This document shows, piece after piece, positions 1 through 11,743 of a DNA stretch of 64,000 nucleotides. The stretch is from Eunapius fragilis (taxonomy: Eukaryota; Porifera; Demospongiae; Spongillida; Spongillidae): NCBI GenBank assembly GCA_963681505.1, contig OY811991.1, forward strand, positions 1,680,574 through 1,744,573, given 5' to 3'. The position numbers and the translations under genes were made by a program. How positions within the stretch are numbered: the first letter of the stretch is position 1; every line of letters begins with the position of its first letter. The notes under the pieces are model-generated. The model worked only from the letters and a program-made list of their open reading frames with translations. It had not been told where the DNA came from and did no database searches.

Positions 1-184
1 AGAACAAAGCTGTAATCGGATCTCTCATTTCTCTGTCGGCACGTACATGGTACAAGATTGTCGCTCCCAGCGATATAGTTGGCACAATGACAAACAACAT
101 ATGGGCGACGGATATCGCTATATAGGGAATCGGTGAAGGTACCTGGTAAGAGAGATTACACACATTTGCGGAGAAGTTGTCCAT
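1..184 (-). CDS. seven-transmembrane receptor, N-terminal part (cut by window edge)
   Basis: The first 184 bases encode, on the minus strand, the first 61 residues of a receptor nearly identical to the full copies at 1537-2472, 16786-17721 and 50878-51813. It starts MDNFSANVCNLSYQ and contains the first predicted membrane helix (IPYIAISVAHMLFVIV) and the start of the second. The ATG lies in the same sequence context as in the other copies. The rest lies outside the window, so intactness cannot be judged. Family membership is seen by direct comparison inside the window; the GPCR role is inferred. Confidence 0.75.
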   Translation of the reverse strand, partial: MDNFSANVCNLSYQVPSPIPYIAISVAHMLFVIVPTISLGATILYHVRADREMRDPITALF

Positions 185-1035
185 GGTAACTGTAATATTA
201 CATGCGCCGGCTACTTATTTATATGCATTTGTGCAGGCATCAGTGACACATGCATAGTCGATATTTGCGATGAAACTTTGTGTTAATGTGTGCTATTTAT
301 TAGCACCATGTCGCTGGAACACAACTTGACATCAGCATGCAGACCCAGGCTATATATATATATATATATGTGTATTTTTACAGTTTTATAGAATACGGCG
401 CTGTGTAAATATAAATCCGTGGTCATATATGCATGCTTTTCTTGCGGTAGAAACCCGGTTGGGAGGAGGGCCCTTCTGGCACTTAGAATTCCTCCTTCTG
501 GCTGTTAGAATCCATTCAATTGCTTGAGTTGCGTATATTATTATTATTAAGGTTGACTCAATTTATTACTAGTACATGTTGGTCCATACTTTATATTAAA
601 AGTTTGCACAACACTGACGTTCCGGGTACTGAGTTTTGCATCGCATTTGAATCAAGTTAAGACTTTATGCCGGCAGTTTTTTAATTCCAGTGGCAAAATC
701 ATGGACACGGTGCATATTCGAGATGTTACAGCCCATGCAGGGCCCTTGGGGACGTAGATCCCTCAGTTTCAGTGTCTAACCTATATGTTTAGCTCAAATT
801 GTGCATGTGTTTGTGATTTGTACTCGTGGATTACCTTAATTATGATGATGATTGGTGCATGTGTTGTTCTTATTGAACTGAAGTGGGTTTATATATTTAA
901 ACTGCCTAGTTGTTAGAAAAGCAGAAGTACTATACCGGTAGTGGTAGTTGTAAAAACATTGATGGGAGGGCACAAGATGTGCCGGATTTACACGCTTATT
1001 TTTATTGTTCTTCTTCTCTCTCCTCGCATATGCAG
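185..1035. other. intergenic, no gene recognised
   Basis: This stretch holds receptor 5' flank (similar to 2473-2660 and 51814-51960), a short TA repeat near 350-370 and otherwise unremarkable sequence. No ORF here has recognisable homology. Confidence 0.5.
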
Positions 1036-1161
1036 GAAGATTGAAGAGCGACAAGCAGCAGTGGGGGTGCTGAGCACATCAGACAGCCCCAGTATCCCAC
1101 TTCTGAAGCAGACGTTGAGCAAGCTGCCCGACCTGGAGAAGATGTTGTGCAGTGCAAGAAG
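1036..1161 (+). pseudogene. orphan exon resembling MutS homolog (MSH3/MSH6) lever/core region
   Basis: A 126-bp open block lies between a good acceptor (tgcag, ending 1035) and a good donor (gtgagg, starting 1162). It reads KIEERQAAVGVL, then a short linker, then IPLLKQTLSKLPDLEKMLC. The pattern of an R-x-x-AV stretch followed about 20 residues later by LPDLE(K/R)xL is typical of the MutS core of MSH3 and MSH6 (eukaryotic mismatch repair). No neighbouring MSH exon is seen up to 1536, where the receptor copy begins; the following 250 bases are low-complexity GT-rich repeats. It is therefore probably a gene fragment left by duplication, or an exon with very distant partners. Which MSH paralog it came from cannot be decided. 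Confidence 0.5.
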
Positions 1162-1536
1162 GTGAGGAGTCCCTAACTGTTTTGAGGGAGAGTTGTCAGC
1201 TACGTAGGAAAGGATGCATGAGTGCAGAGAGGAGTGTGGGGTTCAGCTGTAAAGGGTGTGAGTGCCAGTGGGGATGATTGTGGTGTCTGCTGTGATACTA
1301 TCTGTGGCGTCAGCTGTGATGGTTGAGAGTGTCAACTGGGATGTGTGGGGGGTGATGTGGGGGGTGCTGCCTGTGATGTGGTGGTGCTGCCTGTGATGTG
1401 ATGGAGTGCCACCATAATTATCATTACATGTATTATATTGGAATCGGTATAATATGTGCGTGTCACACTTATTGTCCAGAAAATATGCATGGAAAGCGAA
1501 GAGTTCATTATTAACTTAAATGCCGGCGAATATAAT

Positions 1537-2472
1537 TCAAGCTTGTGGGATCACCGTATTTCGATTCTTGAAGTAGTTAATAACTTTGGAGAACACGGCC
1601 TTTCGAATCCCTCTGTGCGTCGTCATAAATAGAAGCAAGACAAAACAATACTCCGTGTCACTCATGGTTGTCGAGAGATAGGTGATAGGGGCACTGTTCA
1701 ACACAACAGACACGTAGTATACAAGCGTTGGAGGTATTTTGAGGGCAAATTCAAGGACCAGAGTTGCCACACTGACGATGAGCACAGATCTAATTATTCT
1801 GTCAGCCTCTATCGTACTCTGCCTCACGATAAGGTAGGACCGTACAGAGAATGCCACGACCAACGTAACGGGACATATGATGATAATTACCGCCAAGGCT
1901 GCTGATTGATAAAGGTAGTTCCTTAGCACAGCTTTGTTCTCTTCGCACCATGATCCCCTGATTTTAGGCACAGCCCCTCCGTACGCACCAGCACCTGAAG
2001 CAATAAGAAGAATAGACGCAATGGCAGTACTTACTGTTACGACGCCGAACGCAGCAAGGACGAGTCTGGTCGTGATTTTTTTGCCGTACTTGATCACGTA
2101 GAATTGTGTGCACGTGATCAGCGCTATTTGGCAAGGCGTGAACATTCGCAAAAAACACGAAGTTCCTGTTTGAATAGCCCGAGAAGGGGACGAACAACTT
2201 CCCAACAGCGGTAGATCTGTAATCATTGACATATCAAGGAGTAGACCAAATGTTACGGGTGACAGAATAGTTGTTATCGTCACGGCACAGAACAAAGCTG
2301 TTATCGGATCTCTCATTTTTCTGTCGGAATATACGCGGTACAAGATAGTCGCTCCCAGCAATACAGTTGGCACAATGACAAACAACATATGGGCGACGGA
2401 TATCGCTATGTATGGAATCGGCGATGGTACTTGGTAAGAGAGATTACACACATTTGCGGAGCAGTTATCCAT
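1537..2472 (-). CDS. seven-transmembrane GPCR-like receptor, copy A (311 aa, single exon)
   Basis: An uninterrupted 311-residue ORF with seven hydrophobic stretches: about residues 18-45, 55-80, 105-130, 137-160, 188-215, 226-252 and 265-290. The N-terminus is short with one glycosylation-like NLS site. A cysteine at the start of helix 3 and another in the second extracellular loop (SWCEEN) could form the usual GPCR disulphide. The DRY motif is replaced by TQFYVIKYG and no NPxxY is seen, so it is at best a divergent rhodopsin-like or lineage-specific receptor. The start was chosen because the same ATG and flank occur in all copies. The family has two further full copies and three fragments in this window, all on the minus strand, with similarity extending into flanking DNA. 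Ligand unknown. Confidence 0.75.
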   Translation of the reverse strand: MDNCSANVCNLSYQVPSPIPYIAISVAHMLFVIVPTVLLGATILYRVYSDRKMRDPITALFCAVTITTILSPVTFGLLLDMSMITDLPLLGSCSSPSRAIQTGTSCFLRMFTPCQIALITCTQFYVIKYGKKITTRLVLAAFGVVTVSTAIASILLIASGAGAYGGAVPKIRGSWCEENKAVLRNYLYQSAALAVIIIICPVTLVVAFSVRSYLIVRQSTIEADRIIRSVLIVSVATLVLEFALKIPPTLVYYVSVVLNSAPITYLSTTMSDTEYCFVLLLFMTTHRGIRKAVFSKVINYFKNRNTVIPQA

Positions 2473-2669
2473 GGTCTGCGGGGATACTATATGTAATACA
2501 GTACCGGCTACTTAATATATATATATACGTCTGTGCAGGATCAGTGACGCATGCATATTCGCGACATTTGCGATGAAGCTTTGTTTTAGGATGCGCTATG
2601 TATTGGCACCTTGTCGCGGAAACATTACTTGACATCAGCATGCAATCCTACATGTATATATATATATAT

Positions 2670-2970
2670 ACAAGTAAATAAAAACATTCTCTCTGAGAAA
2701 GTTGGTGGGATATAGGTTTTGCAGGCAAATAGTATACTGCATGGTGTAAAAAACAAGGAAACAAGTTTTATCAGAAGAGAAAATGTAATAGTCCTATATT
2801 TAGCACACTTCGACTAAGGCATATGCTGTTTCTGTGCTAAATATAGGTCTATTACATTATCTCTTCTGATAAAACTTGTTTCCTTGCTTTTTACACCATG
2901 CAGTATACTATTTGCCTGCAAAACCTATATCCCACCAACTTTCTCAGAGAGAATGTTTTTATTTACTTGT
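2670..2970. repeat. foldback element: about 137-bp inverted arms around a 26-bp loop
   Basis: The left arm (about 2670-2808) and right arm (about 2835-2970) are near-perfect reverse complements, starting with acaagtaaataaaaacattc and its complement. A TA-rich run precedes the left arm. Short size, lack of coding capacity and near-identity of the arms suggest a recent foldback MITE. No target duplication was established. Confidence 0.85.
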
Positions 2971-3944
<974 letters not shown>

Positions 3945-3998
3945 GTGTGGACCTCTTGTACAACTGATAGTGTGAGTTGAAATCTCTGTTATACAGAT

Positions 3999-4270
3999 CA
4001 CTGCGAGCAGACTATGATTATACAAACTATAACTGCGGATATAACTAACGTATAACTTTGGTATAACTGCACACAACTCTATATAACTTTGGTATAAACA
4101 CAACATAATCCAATTATTTGCGTTTATACCGAAGTTACAACTTTAGTTTAAATGCACATAATTCATTTAAACCAATTAAAGTTATAGAATTGTGTGCGTT
4201 TATAGGTCCAAAGTCATACGTTAGTTATATCCGCAGTTATAGTTTGAATAACCATAGTCTGCTCGCAGTG
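3999..4270. repeat. foldback element, about 270 bp, imperfect palindrome
   Basis: The outer about 55 bases (cactgcgagcagactatg... inward) are repeated as reverse complement at 4215-4270. The interior is also palindromic with repeated ataactttggtataa-like words. It is AT-rich, non-coding and flanked by microsatellites, consistent with a MITE or foldback element. Confidence 0.85.
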
Positions 4271-4320
4271 CTATAGACATAGAGAAACATAATAATGCCA
4301 CATACACAATAACACTACAC

Positions 4321-4364
4321 GCACACACACACACACACACAAGCACACACAAGCACACACACAC

Positions 4365-4441
<77 letters not shown>
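4321..4441. repeat. CA then GA microsatellites
   Basis: A CA run interrupted by AAG passes directly into a long GA run (about 4364-4441). Confidence 0.9.
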
Positions 4442-4445
<4 letters not shown>

Positions 4446-5290
4446 CTTTACATCAGGAACTCCTCCCACACCTGACTTGCTGCAATGACCAGCTAGCTGG
4501 TCCTCATGTTGGGCCAACAGCCTCACCAACTGAACCACAAATGGAGGACAAACGTAAGTAATTGCCTTGGTACTGTCTTTGGGTGGTACAGAGCATGAGA
4601 GTGGTGGAGTGGAGAGAAAATGGTTAAAGGGAACAACAGACCAAACAATCACAGCTATGAACTGATCCTGCATGTCCAATCTGTGGGAACTGTGGTGACG
4701 TTCATGTTCTTAAATCTCCACATGAACACCACCAAAGTTCCCAACATTGGACTGTCTCCTTTCTCTGTCACAAGTTGCTAGGATGTCTCACTATGTCCGG
4801 TAATGGTAGCTTTTTTGCACCCCCTCTCCATGAGGTGGGTGGAGGATGCATTTATCGCCCATCGCTCGGAATGAGGCCAGGAATTACTAACGTCCGCGAA
4901 GGTGACACAATATCCCTAGGCAACCGCTGCGGGTTTTATTCCGGGCGTGACATTTATCGCACATCCGATCTTTCATTCAAATGATCCATTGATCACGCAA
5001 AACTGCGGTCTAATCAGTACGACAATCGCGCCACACTATCCTTATCGATAAATGCAGTATAAAAATACATGCAATTGGATACTGACGTGCATCAGTCCAT
5101 GCAAAGAATGCTCATCCGTGCATGCATGCATGCATGCATGCGTAAGACCGCCGACCGAGTAACCTGCTGCTTTAACTGCATGCACGCATGTGTAACGTAT
5201 GTTATAAAGACTACAACTAGGTGCGTGCATATGCATGCATGCATCAGATATTATCTCCGCATGCATGCAACTCACTTTAGCATAGAGTAG
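4442..5290. other. intergenic, no gene recognised
   Basis: Contains several self-complementary (TGCA)n and GCATGC runs around 5117-5141 and 5230-5272. No ORF has recognisable similarity. Confidence 0.45.
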
Positions 5291-6140
5291 TCTGGGGACC
5301 AGGTGACTGGCATTCAGCAATCAGTCTGGCGAAATGCGTATATCAAACTTGTTCTGGTTGTTTATGTCGAGACCATGCACCGCTATTCACGTGCCCATAA
5401 AATGATAGCATGCAGGGCCAGTACAGAAAGGGATCGGACGCTAGCTCTTAGCAAACTCTGCTGCCCAATTCAAGCGTTATGGTATAGAAATTATCATTGA
5501 CAACTGGTCTTTTATCCATCGCTGATGCACTAGGGAAGGCATTATCAACAACAACAAAAACACTGAGAGATGTAGATTACAGTTGTGCATATAGTTGAAT
5601 AGTAAAGGGATGTGGCGCTCTTAGCAAACTCTGCTCCAAGTGTTATAGAGCTAGGGGATGCAGTGCCATATAGGGTGGGGTGTGCTTGTCTATACTACAC
5701 CAGTACTATATGCACAACTATGACCATGGGAAAAGTAACTTCATGTCCTTCTCTGCATGTATCCAATATGCGCCATCACCAAAAATCCGCGCATAGTGTG
5801 ACAGAATTACTTGGTCTCTGGGGACCAGATGACTCGCATTCAGCAATCAGTCTAGCGAAATGCGTATATCAAACTTGTTCTGGTTGTTTATGACGATAGT
5901 TTATGTTGACGTCATTATGCTATGAAAAAATTTGTGATTTTTAATTAGTTGAACCGCTATTCACGTGCCCATAAAATTACGGCTGGGCCAGTCAGAAAAA
6001 GGGATGGGGACGCTCTTAGCAAACTCTGCTACCCAAGCGTTATAGAGGGGATGCAGTGCCATCCAGGGAAGGTTGGCGGCCATGTGTTCTGGAGTAGCAG
6101 TATTATTGGCTGCTGCTGCATGGAGGGTGCATGGGATGTG
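5291..6140. repeat. locally duplicated non-coding segment
   Basis: The block ggcattcagcaatcagtctg... at about 5291-5370 recurs at 5818-5893. The block ccgctattcacgtgcccata... at about 5382-5480 recurs at 5953-6045, and part of it (cttagcaaactctgct) again at about 5620-5670. Copies are diverged by substitutions and small indels. No coding role is apparent. Confidence 0.75.
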
Positions 6141-6839
6141 TTTACAGTGCTTCCAACGGGTTATGCACGGGAAGAGTCTATACTACACCAGTCAATACGT
6201 GAAGTCTTCCTTTTCATCCAGGGGGTAGAGACTGTCTACACCACCACTTAGTTCAGATGTAGCGATGGTAGAATTATCAATTAGTCTTTTTTTTTCCATT
6301 GCTGATGCACTGCTTGTAGAGCATATAGGAAAGGAAGATGGGAAGCATTTTCAACAAAAAAAATGATGCATAATTTCCTTACGAATTTACTTTTTACTCA
6401 GTTGGTGTCCCACTTCACCGAAGTTATTTTAATTAAATTTTTATATTTTGTTTCTTTTTAATAAGAAAAAAAAAAAAAGGGTGCTATGCTATTAATGCAC
6501 AAGGGAATATACCGGTACATGCACAGGGGCAGATTCAGGGGGGGGGGGGGGGGGGGGGGGGGTCTTTGGGGTCTAAAGACCCCCCCTTGGCCCCAAGTAA
6601 TGAATAATTAATTACATGCGTGGCTAATTAATTCGGTTATCTTACCGCGATCGAAAGGGCCGAGCTGTTCTACAGGATGTAAGCGCGTCAATGCAATCGA
6701 TCTCAGATCCTTTTTCTCAGGAAACAGGTAGATCTAAGCATATAATATTAAACGCTCGATACACATGTGTAATTGGATCAGCTGTTGGTCACGGTGAGGC
6801 TTCGGGTGCATTGCGTTAATTACTGAGCAGCCGGAACCA

Positions 6840-7490
6840 CAGCAGTGTGAAGAGCTAGGCACAATTGTCCCCGTGGATTTGCGTCATTTGCCCAATGAAG
6901 AAGACTCATGCCCATGTTATGTCTTACGAAAGGGATCTTATCATTAATGTCTTCTTTGGAAGTACCCGAAGGGGCGCTTCATCCAGCAGTTGCCACTGGT
7001 GATCCTGCGGGTGCACATAATGGCGTTGTGTTAATCACTGAGCAGCAGGAACCACAGCAGTGTGAAGAGCTAGACACCAACTCCATCGGTCAAATACACC
7101 TGCAGTTAATGCTAGCCAGTATTACCGACGAACATTAACTATTTCAATGCTGGACCATTTAATTACTGAGCTTGACAATCGTTTTGAAGAAGAAGCAGCA
7201 GGCATTGTTGGAGAATTAGCACAAATTCTGCCTTCTGAATTCTGTTCAGCTAAATCCAAGTCATTTGAAAGAGGTTTTAAGGATGACCTTCCATCAGCTA
7301 AGGCGTCATTACATACTGAGCTGGATTTATGGCGAACGAAACGGAAAAGTGAAACTGTCAAAGCAAAACAGCTTGATACGCCTACAAAGGCTCTAAGTTT
7401 TGTTGACAAGGATTACTTTCCAAACATTTATGTAATCCTATAGCCATATCGGCTACTCTGCCAGTAACTAGTTGGGAGTGTGAAAAGTCA
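6840..7490 (+). pseudogene. hAT transposase C-terminal remnant (52 kDa repressor/THAP0-like)
   Basis: Two reading frames together show the C-terminal part of an animal hAT transposase. LDHLITELDNRFEEEAAGIV begins at 7150 and runs to FPNIYVIL near 7440, where a stop follows. The diagnostic dimerisation motif ATLPVTSWECEKS continues in another frame at about 7455-7493, so a frameshift separates them. The stretch from 6840 to 7140 has only short scattered similarity. It lies inside the hAT ends described above and cannot make a functional protein. Confidence 0.65.
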
Positions 7491-7505
7491 GTTATAGCGT
7501 GCTAA

Positions 7506-7677
7506 AATTCACAGCAAAAAAAAAAAGACGCAAATCATATTTTGATTCCACAAGCGATCTGTTTTTTCATATCTGTCTGTATCAAAACTGTTATCATTTT
7601 GGTACCGATATGAAGAAAAAAAAAAAACAGATCACTTGTGAAATCAAAATATGATTTGCGCCCTTTTTGCTGTGAAA
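7506..7677. repeat. foldback element, about 170 bp
   Basis: Arms of about 62 bases, from ttcacagcaaaa inward through cgcaaatcatattttgatt, are repeated in reverse complement on the right, with A-tract length differences. It is inserted in the decayed hAT element. Confidence 0.8.
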
Positions 7678-7724
7678 ATTGCTGAAGGACATCACATCGA
7701 AGCGCTATGGGTAATGACAGGTTA

Positions 7725-7778
7725 AATGGTTTGGCATTGATGCTGATTCGTGGAGATGTGGAGTTGAATCCAGATGCG
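7725..7778 (+). other. fragment with 2A-like motif of a non-LTR retroelement N-terminus
   Basis: The frame reads NGLALMLIRGDVELNPDA. The pattern of a hydrophobic run followed by GDVExNPGP is the 2A-like ribosome-skipping signal found at the N-terminus of some animal non-LTR retrotransposon ORFs. Here the final GP is replaced by DA, so skipping would not be expected. No reverse transcriptase is recognised nearby. This is a short relic. Confidence 0.4.
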
Positions 7779-7989
7779 GTGGTTGAAGAGTTTTCTCGTC
7801 GTTACTCATGCAGGCTTTTGTTAATTAACCCTTTTTCAGAGTAGCTAGCTCAAAGGTTATACTCGATGCCGTCAATATTAAGTTGTTTTGGAACAGTATC
7901 ATTGTGAAAAGTGCTTTAATTTTCATTCCTGGATCCGCCCCTGATGCACACGTGTTTCCAGTGCTTAAAAAACAAGCGTTCTATAGGAG

Positions 7990-8130
7990 TAATTTTAGGG
8001 CAGGGCCAAAGGCCCCTTAGGGCATAGGGCTGCGCCCACCTCGTATATACTGTTCCCGGCCCGGGACCAACTTTTTCCTAATCTCTTATGAAATTGCACC
8101 CGTCCCTACCTCCCGGCACTCACGGCGATC
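7990..8130. repeat. dispersed repeat shared with 54230-54360
   Basis: Both loci carry a related run including aaattgcacccgtccct and a CCCGGCACTC/CCCGACACTC block. No coding function is seen. Confidence 0.55.
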
Positions 8131-11120
8131 TGCTCTCATTGAACGCGTGGAAACTAGGCCCTACGCCCCAAAATATTGAAGTGGTTACGTACCCCATAGC
8201 AACGAACCTAGCAACCGATGTCCTTTAGAACAAGCTGTGCACGAGGTACATGAAATGTAATCAACACCTAAAAGCCATACTAGCAGTGACAAACACCTCT
8301 GACCTTTATTGTAGGCATAAATCACGTGCCCTGGCGTTGCGAACTGTTGGCTCTGGTTCTTCGAAAGCTATTGACTTACGCACGGTGAATACCGACCACG
8401 TGTGTTCAAAAAAGGATAACGACCCTCGGTGACTGAGATGGAACATGCCAAAACTATCACGGTAAAGTTCGTTGAATGTACTATCGTTTTCTGGTACACG
8501 TTAATGGTGACAACTTTTCTGAAATAGTTTTCAAGCCTTTGGAAATCCACCATTTTTGTGTCAATTTAGGGGTGGAGAATATTTGCGCAATGAGGTTTGA
8601 TTTGACTTCATGTTGATATGTATATAGATTGAATTACATAGCTATAGTATTCTTTACTCTCTTAGCCGGAGGAGGGATGGCAGCTACCAATTGTGGCTCA
8701 ATACTTAGTAAGTGTTCTTTCACAATGCACTTCAGGTTCTGCACCCGGTCTTTAATGGGAGCAAATATACCAAGCCAAGTTGATTAAATTTGGCATGGAA
8801 TGCATGACTCGGCTCCTTGTTCACCCAGAAGGCCAAAGCCAACGTGATTACTATTCGCCCACTGTGCAGTGTGATCCTCTAATAGATGCATTTTAATTGG
8901 GACTGTTGCCTCTGGATATGTGTATCGGAAAAAGGCCATGAACTCTTGAATAGCCTAGTTAGTTAGAATGGAGCATAAAGTGAACCCTACATGTACACTG
9001 AACATTGTTAACTTACCAGGTCTAGTACATGTGCTTGTGTCGCATTAATGAAGTTCTGATCACATATATTGGGACATTTTCCATATAAGGAGAATGCGGT
9101 GATGAACTTAGTCACTTGACCAGCTACCTCTCCAGATCGGTGGGGCAGTTTCTCTTGTGCTAACTGAGATATAGATGTGCACAGAGTCTGGATGTTTGGT
9201 ACCTGATAATTATTTAAGCGGTATGAATTATTCATATCCACATGTATAGCACTTTACCTTCAATGCCTTGTGTACATGGTTGCCAATAAATGCCCCCCCC
9301 CCCCCCCCCCCCCCCCCAAATACTGCTGTCGTTGGACTCCAAATGATTGTAGTGCATTGTCAAGTGTCTTGACAAAGGGCCCTTCTTTTTCAGAGTACCC
9401 TCTTTTCACATTTGCTGTGCATTTGGCCACTTCTGCTTCCTATAATAACTAACTTGAATACAATTGTGCCTGTTGGATAATGACTTACAAGTGCCTTCAC
9501 TGATCTCTTTTTTGCAGCAGATTGCTTCAAAAGATCCACAGCAAGAGGGTTTTTCTTTCCGTGGACTAAGGCCACATATGTTGCCACCTGCTGCAACACT
9601 TTATGTGCATGCTGGGCAGTTTCAAGGTCTGCTTGGAGCAATGGAAGCCTTTGCAGCACCTGGCTGTACTTGGAAAAACTGGAGGAGTCGAAATCAGTTG
9701 TTTGATATGTTAGTTCCAAGTCCAGTTGACAGCATAGAGCTTCCAGCAGATGGAACATCTTCGTGAAGATCCCCAACATGATGTGGAGACCAGGTGGGCA
9801 GACCTGTATGGTGTAATTCGAATAATTGTAATGTTGGATTCATTTACCTGTGAAACAGGGATGTCAAAAATAGGTTCTGAGATGCAGTTAAAGAACATCT
9901 GTGCATCCTTTTTAACACTCCCTGATGATACATAACACTGGTGGTCAGCACACATATCCTCTAGTGACCTTTCTTTGGCATGCCCTCGAACAATTAGAGG
10001 TGTAGCCATCTGGTCACTGTGAATTTTGCAGTATAGGCAAGGGTAGCATCCTATTGCATGGTCATCATTTCACATCATGCTTGCATTTAGTATACTACTG
10101 CATACCACTGGCTCCTGACAAGCCATACATCTTTGACAGGAACTCGTAGTCACCACATATCAACACCTTCACTGTGTATTGCCTGTAATTTATAGCACTT
10201 GTATATTTAACATGATTTAGGTATAGAGCTCTTACCTCACTTCATTCCATGTAGATGTTCTACTTGATCTTTAAAGCGATCAAGTGCCACATGGAGGTTG
10301 GTGATGCTGTCACCAGCCGCAAAACAGCTGAATACACAGGTGTTATGGACTGAATTGGGTGTGGCAACATTTACAATCTGAAAGGTCATCTTGAATGTTC
10401 CACCCCCCTTGTCTCCTCCAATCTTCAACCAGATCTCATTGGCTGGTATAAACCCTTCATGCCAGGTAAGCCTGCCAGTTCTGCAACCATGTTTTAACAA
10501 CCATTGTATTTCACTGTCTTACCATTTCCCTGTCTTACCTTTCATTCCCTTCCAAGAGCTGCACCATCAGCTGTGGAATGTATACCAAAGGAGCTCCTTT
10601 GCTTTCCTCTCCACCAGATGGAATTGGAAACAAAAAACGGGGCTATCTCTCCCTTGAGGTTATCACCAACAATTTGGCTGGAAATGTGGCGCATCCTTTC
10701 CTCACCAGCCAGACAGATGCCTGACAATTTGAGCCACCTGAAATAGCAGTGAGCTAGAATTGGTACCTTTGGTGTATGATGTGACATACCGCCTCAGAAG
10801 CCTCAGTTTATTCCAAGGTATGGCAAGTCCTGCCTTAATTGCCAATACCTGAGCTGCCCCAAGCTCAATCGATGATGAGATTCCTGCCTTATCCAACAAA
10901 GATCGCCTCTCTTCCTCGCTAAGGATGAGGACCTCTTTTTGGATAAGCGCAGATGCTTCTCCACCACTGATAATGCCTCGGATTTTCTGCATTTGAGAAC
11001 AGTCTGCGAGCAGGCAGCTGTGGTTTCTTGGTGAGCTCTGGTAACATGCATAAATGTCATTGGCTAAAGTGTGTGTAGATATTGTGTAACCTCAGTACAA
11101 GTCAATGACATTCACTTAAC

Positions 11121-11681
11121 CTGTTCCTCCTGTAGGAAGTTGTATGATGCCTTTGTCAGGACTGGTAGAGATGGCCCTCTTCAGCAATCCCGCTGCTTGC
11201 TTCTCCTCCTCAGGTGTAAGTGATGGTATACAGTCATGCCCTTCGTAGTCATCAGCCTTAATATCCCTGCTGCAATCTGTACAATTTACCAGAACATCCG
11301 ATAGCAGGAGGAGTATCACACCTGGTGCTTGTCTGACATGGGAGGGAACCAAGGGACCATCCTCCAAGCAGCAGGGACAGTTCACAGTACCTGTTGCTGC
11401 TATCCACTCCTGGAGGCATTTGACACATACCAGTGCACCACACTGCAGTTCCAGTGGCTGTGAGAGGATGTTGGAGCACAGTGCACACTTCAGCTCCTTT
11501 AACATCAACTGGTTGTTCATGCTTGCCAAAGGTGGACTAGGCTCACATAAGAGAACTGGAGGAGGGGCAATCTTCTCAAGATGAGCTATTAGTAAATTAG
11601 GTGTGAAGCCTGCCTGACGACCTCTACAAACTGTTGACCTCCTCTTGTGTCCACTTGAGCATGCATGGAAGTGCTCACATA
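11121..11681 (-). other. exon 2 of the RAG1-N-like gene: RING finger
   Basis: After a Cys/His-rich start, the exon encodes a RING pattern: LKCALCSNILSQPLELQCG, then LVCVKCLQEW and CPCC. A further CTDC/HDC pair follows, as in the zinc finger next to the RAG1 RING. The acceptor (ttag before 11681) and donor (gttaag after 11121) fit. A RING suggests E3 ubiquitin ligase activity, which is known for RAG1; for this copy it is inference. Confidence 0.65.
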
Positions 11682-11743
11682 CCTAAACACCATGATGTCA
11701 TATGTTTGTTTACTTATATATAAAGCATATGTGTACTGTTTAC

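Larger units (their letters stand above)
6523..7943. mobile_element. decayed hAT-type DNA transposon
   Basis: The left end reads CAGGGGCAGATTCAGG and the right end, reverse complemented, CAGGGGCGGATCCAGG, the kind of terminal repeat common in hAT elements. The interior carries a recognisable hAT transposase C-terminus (6840-7490), a poly-G run at 6539-6562 and later insertions (foldback at 7506-7677, LINE-like piece at 7725-7778). Flanks share ATGCA on both sides but no clean 8-bp target duplication. The same ends delimit a small non-autonomous copy at 63129-63424. Confidence 0.65.
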
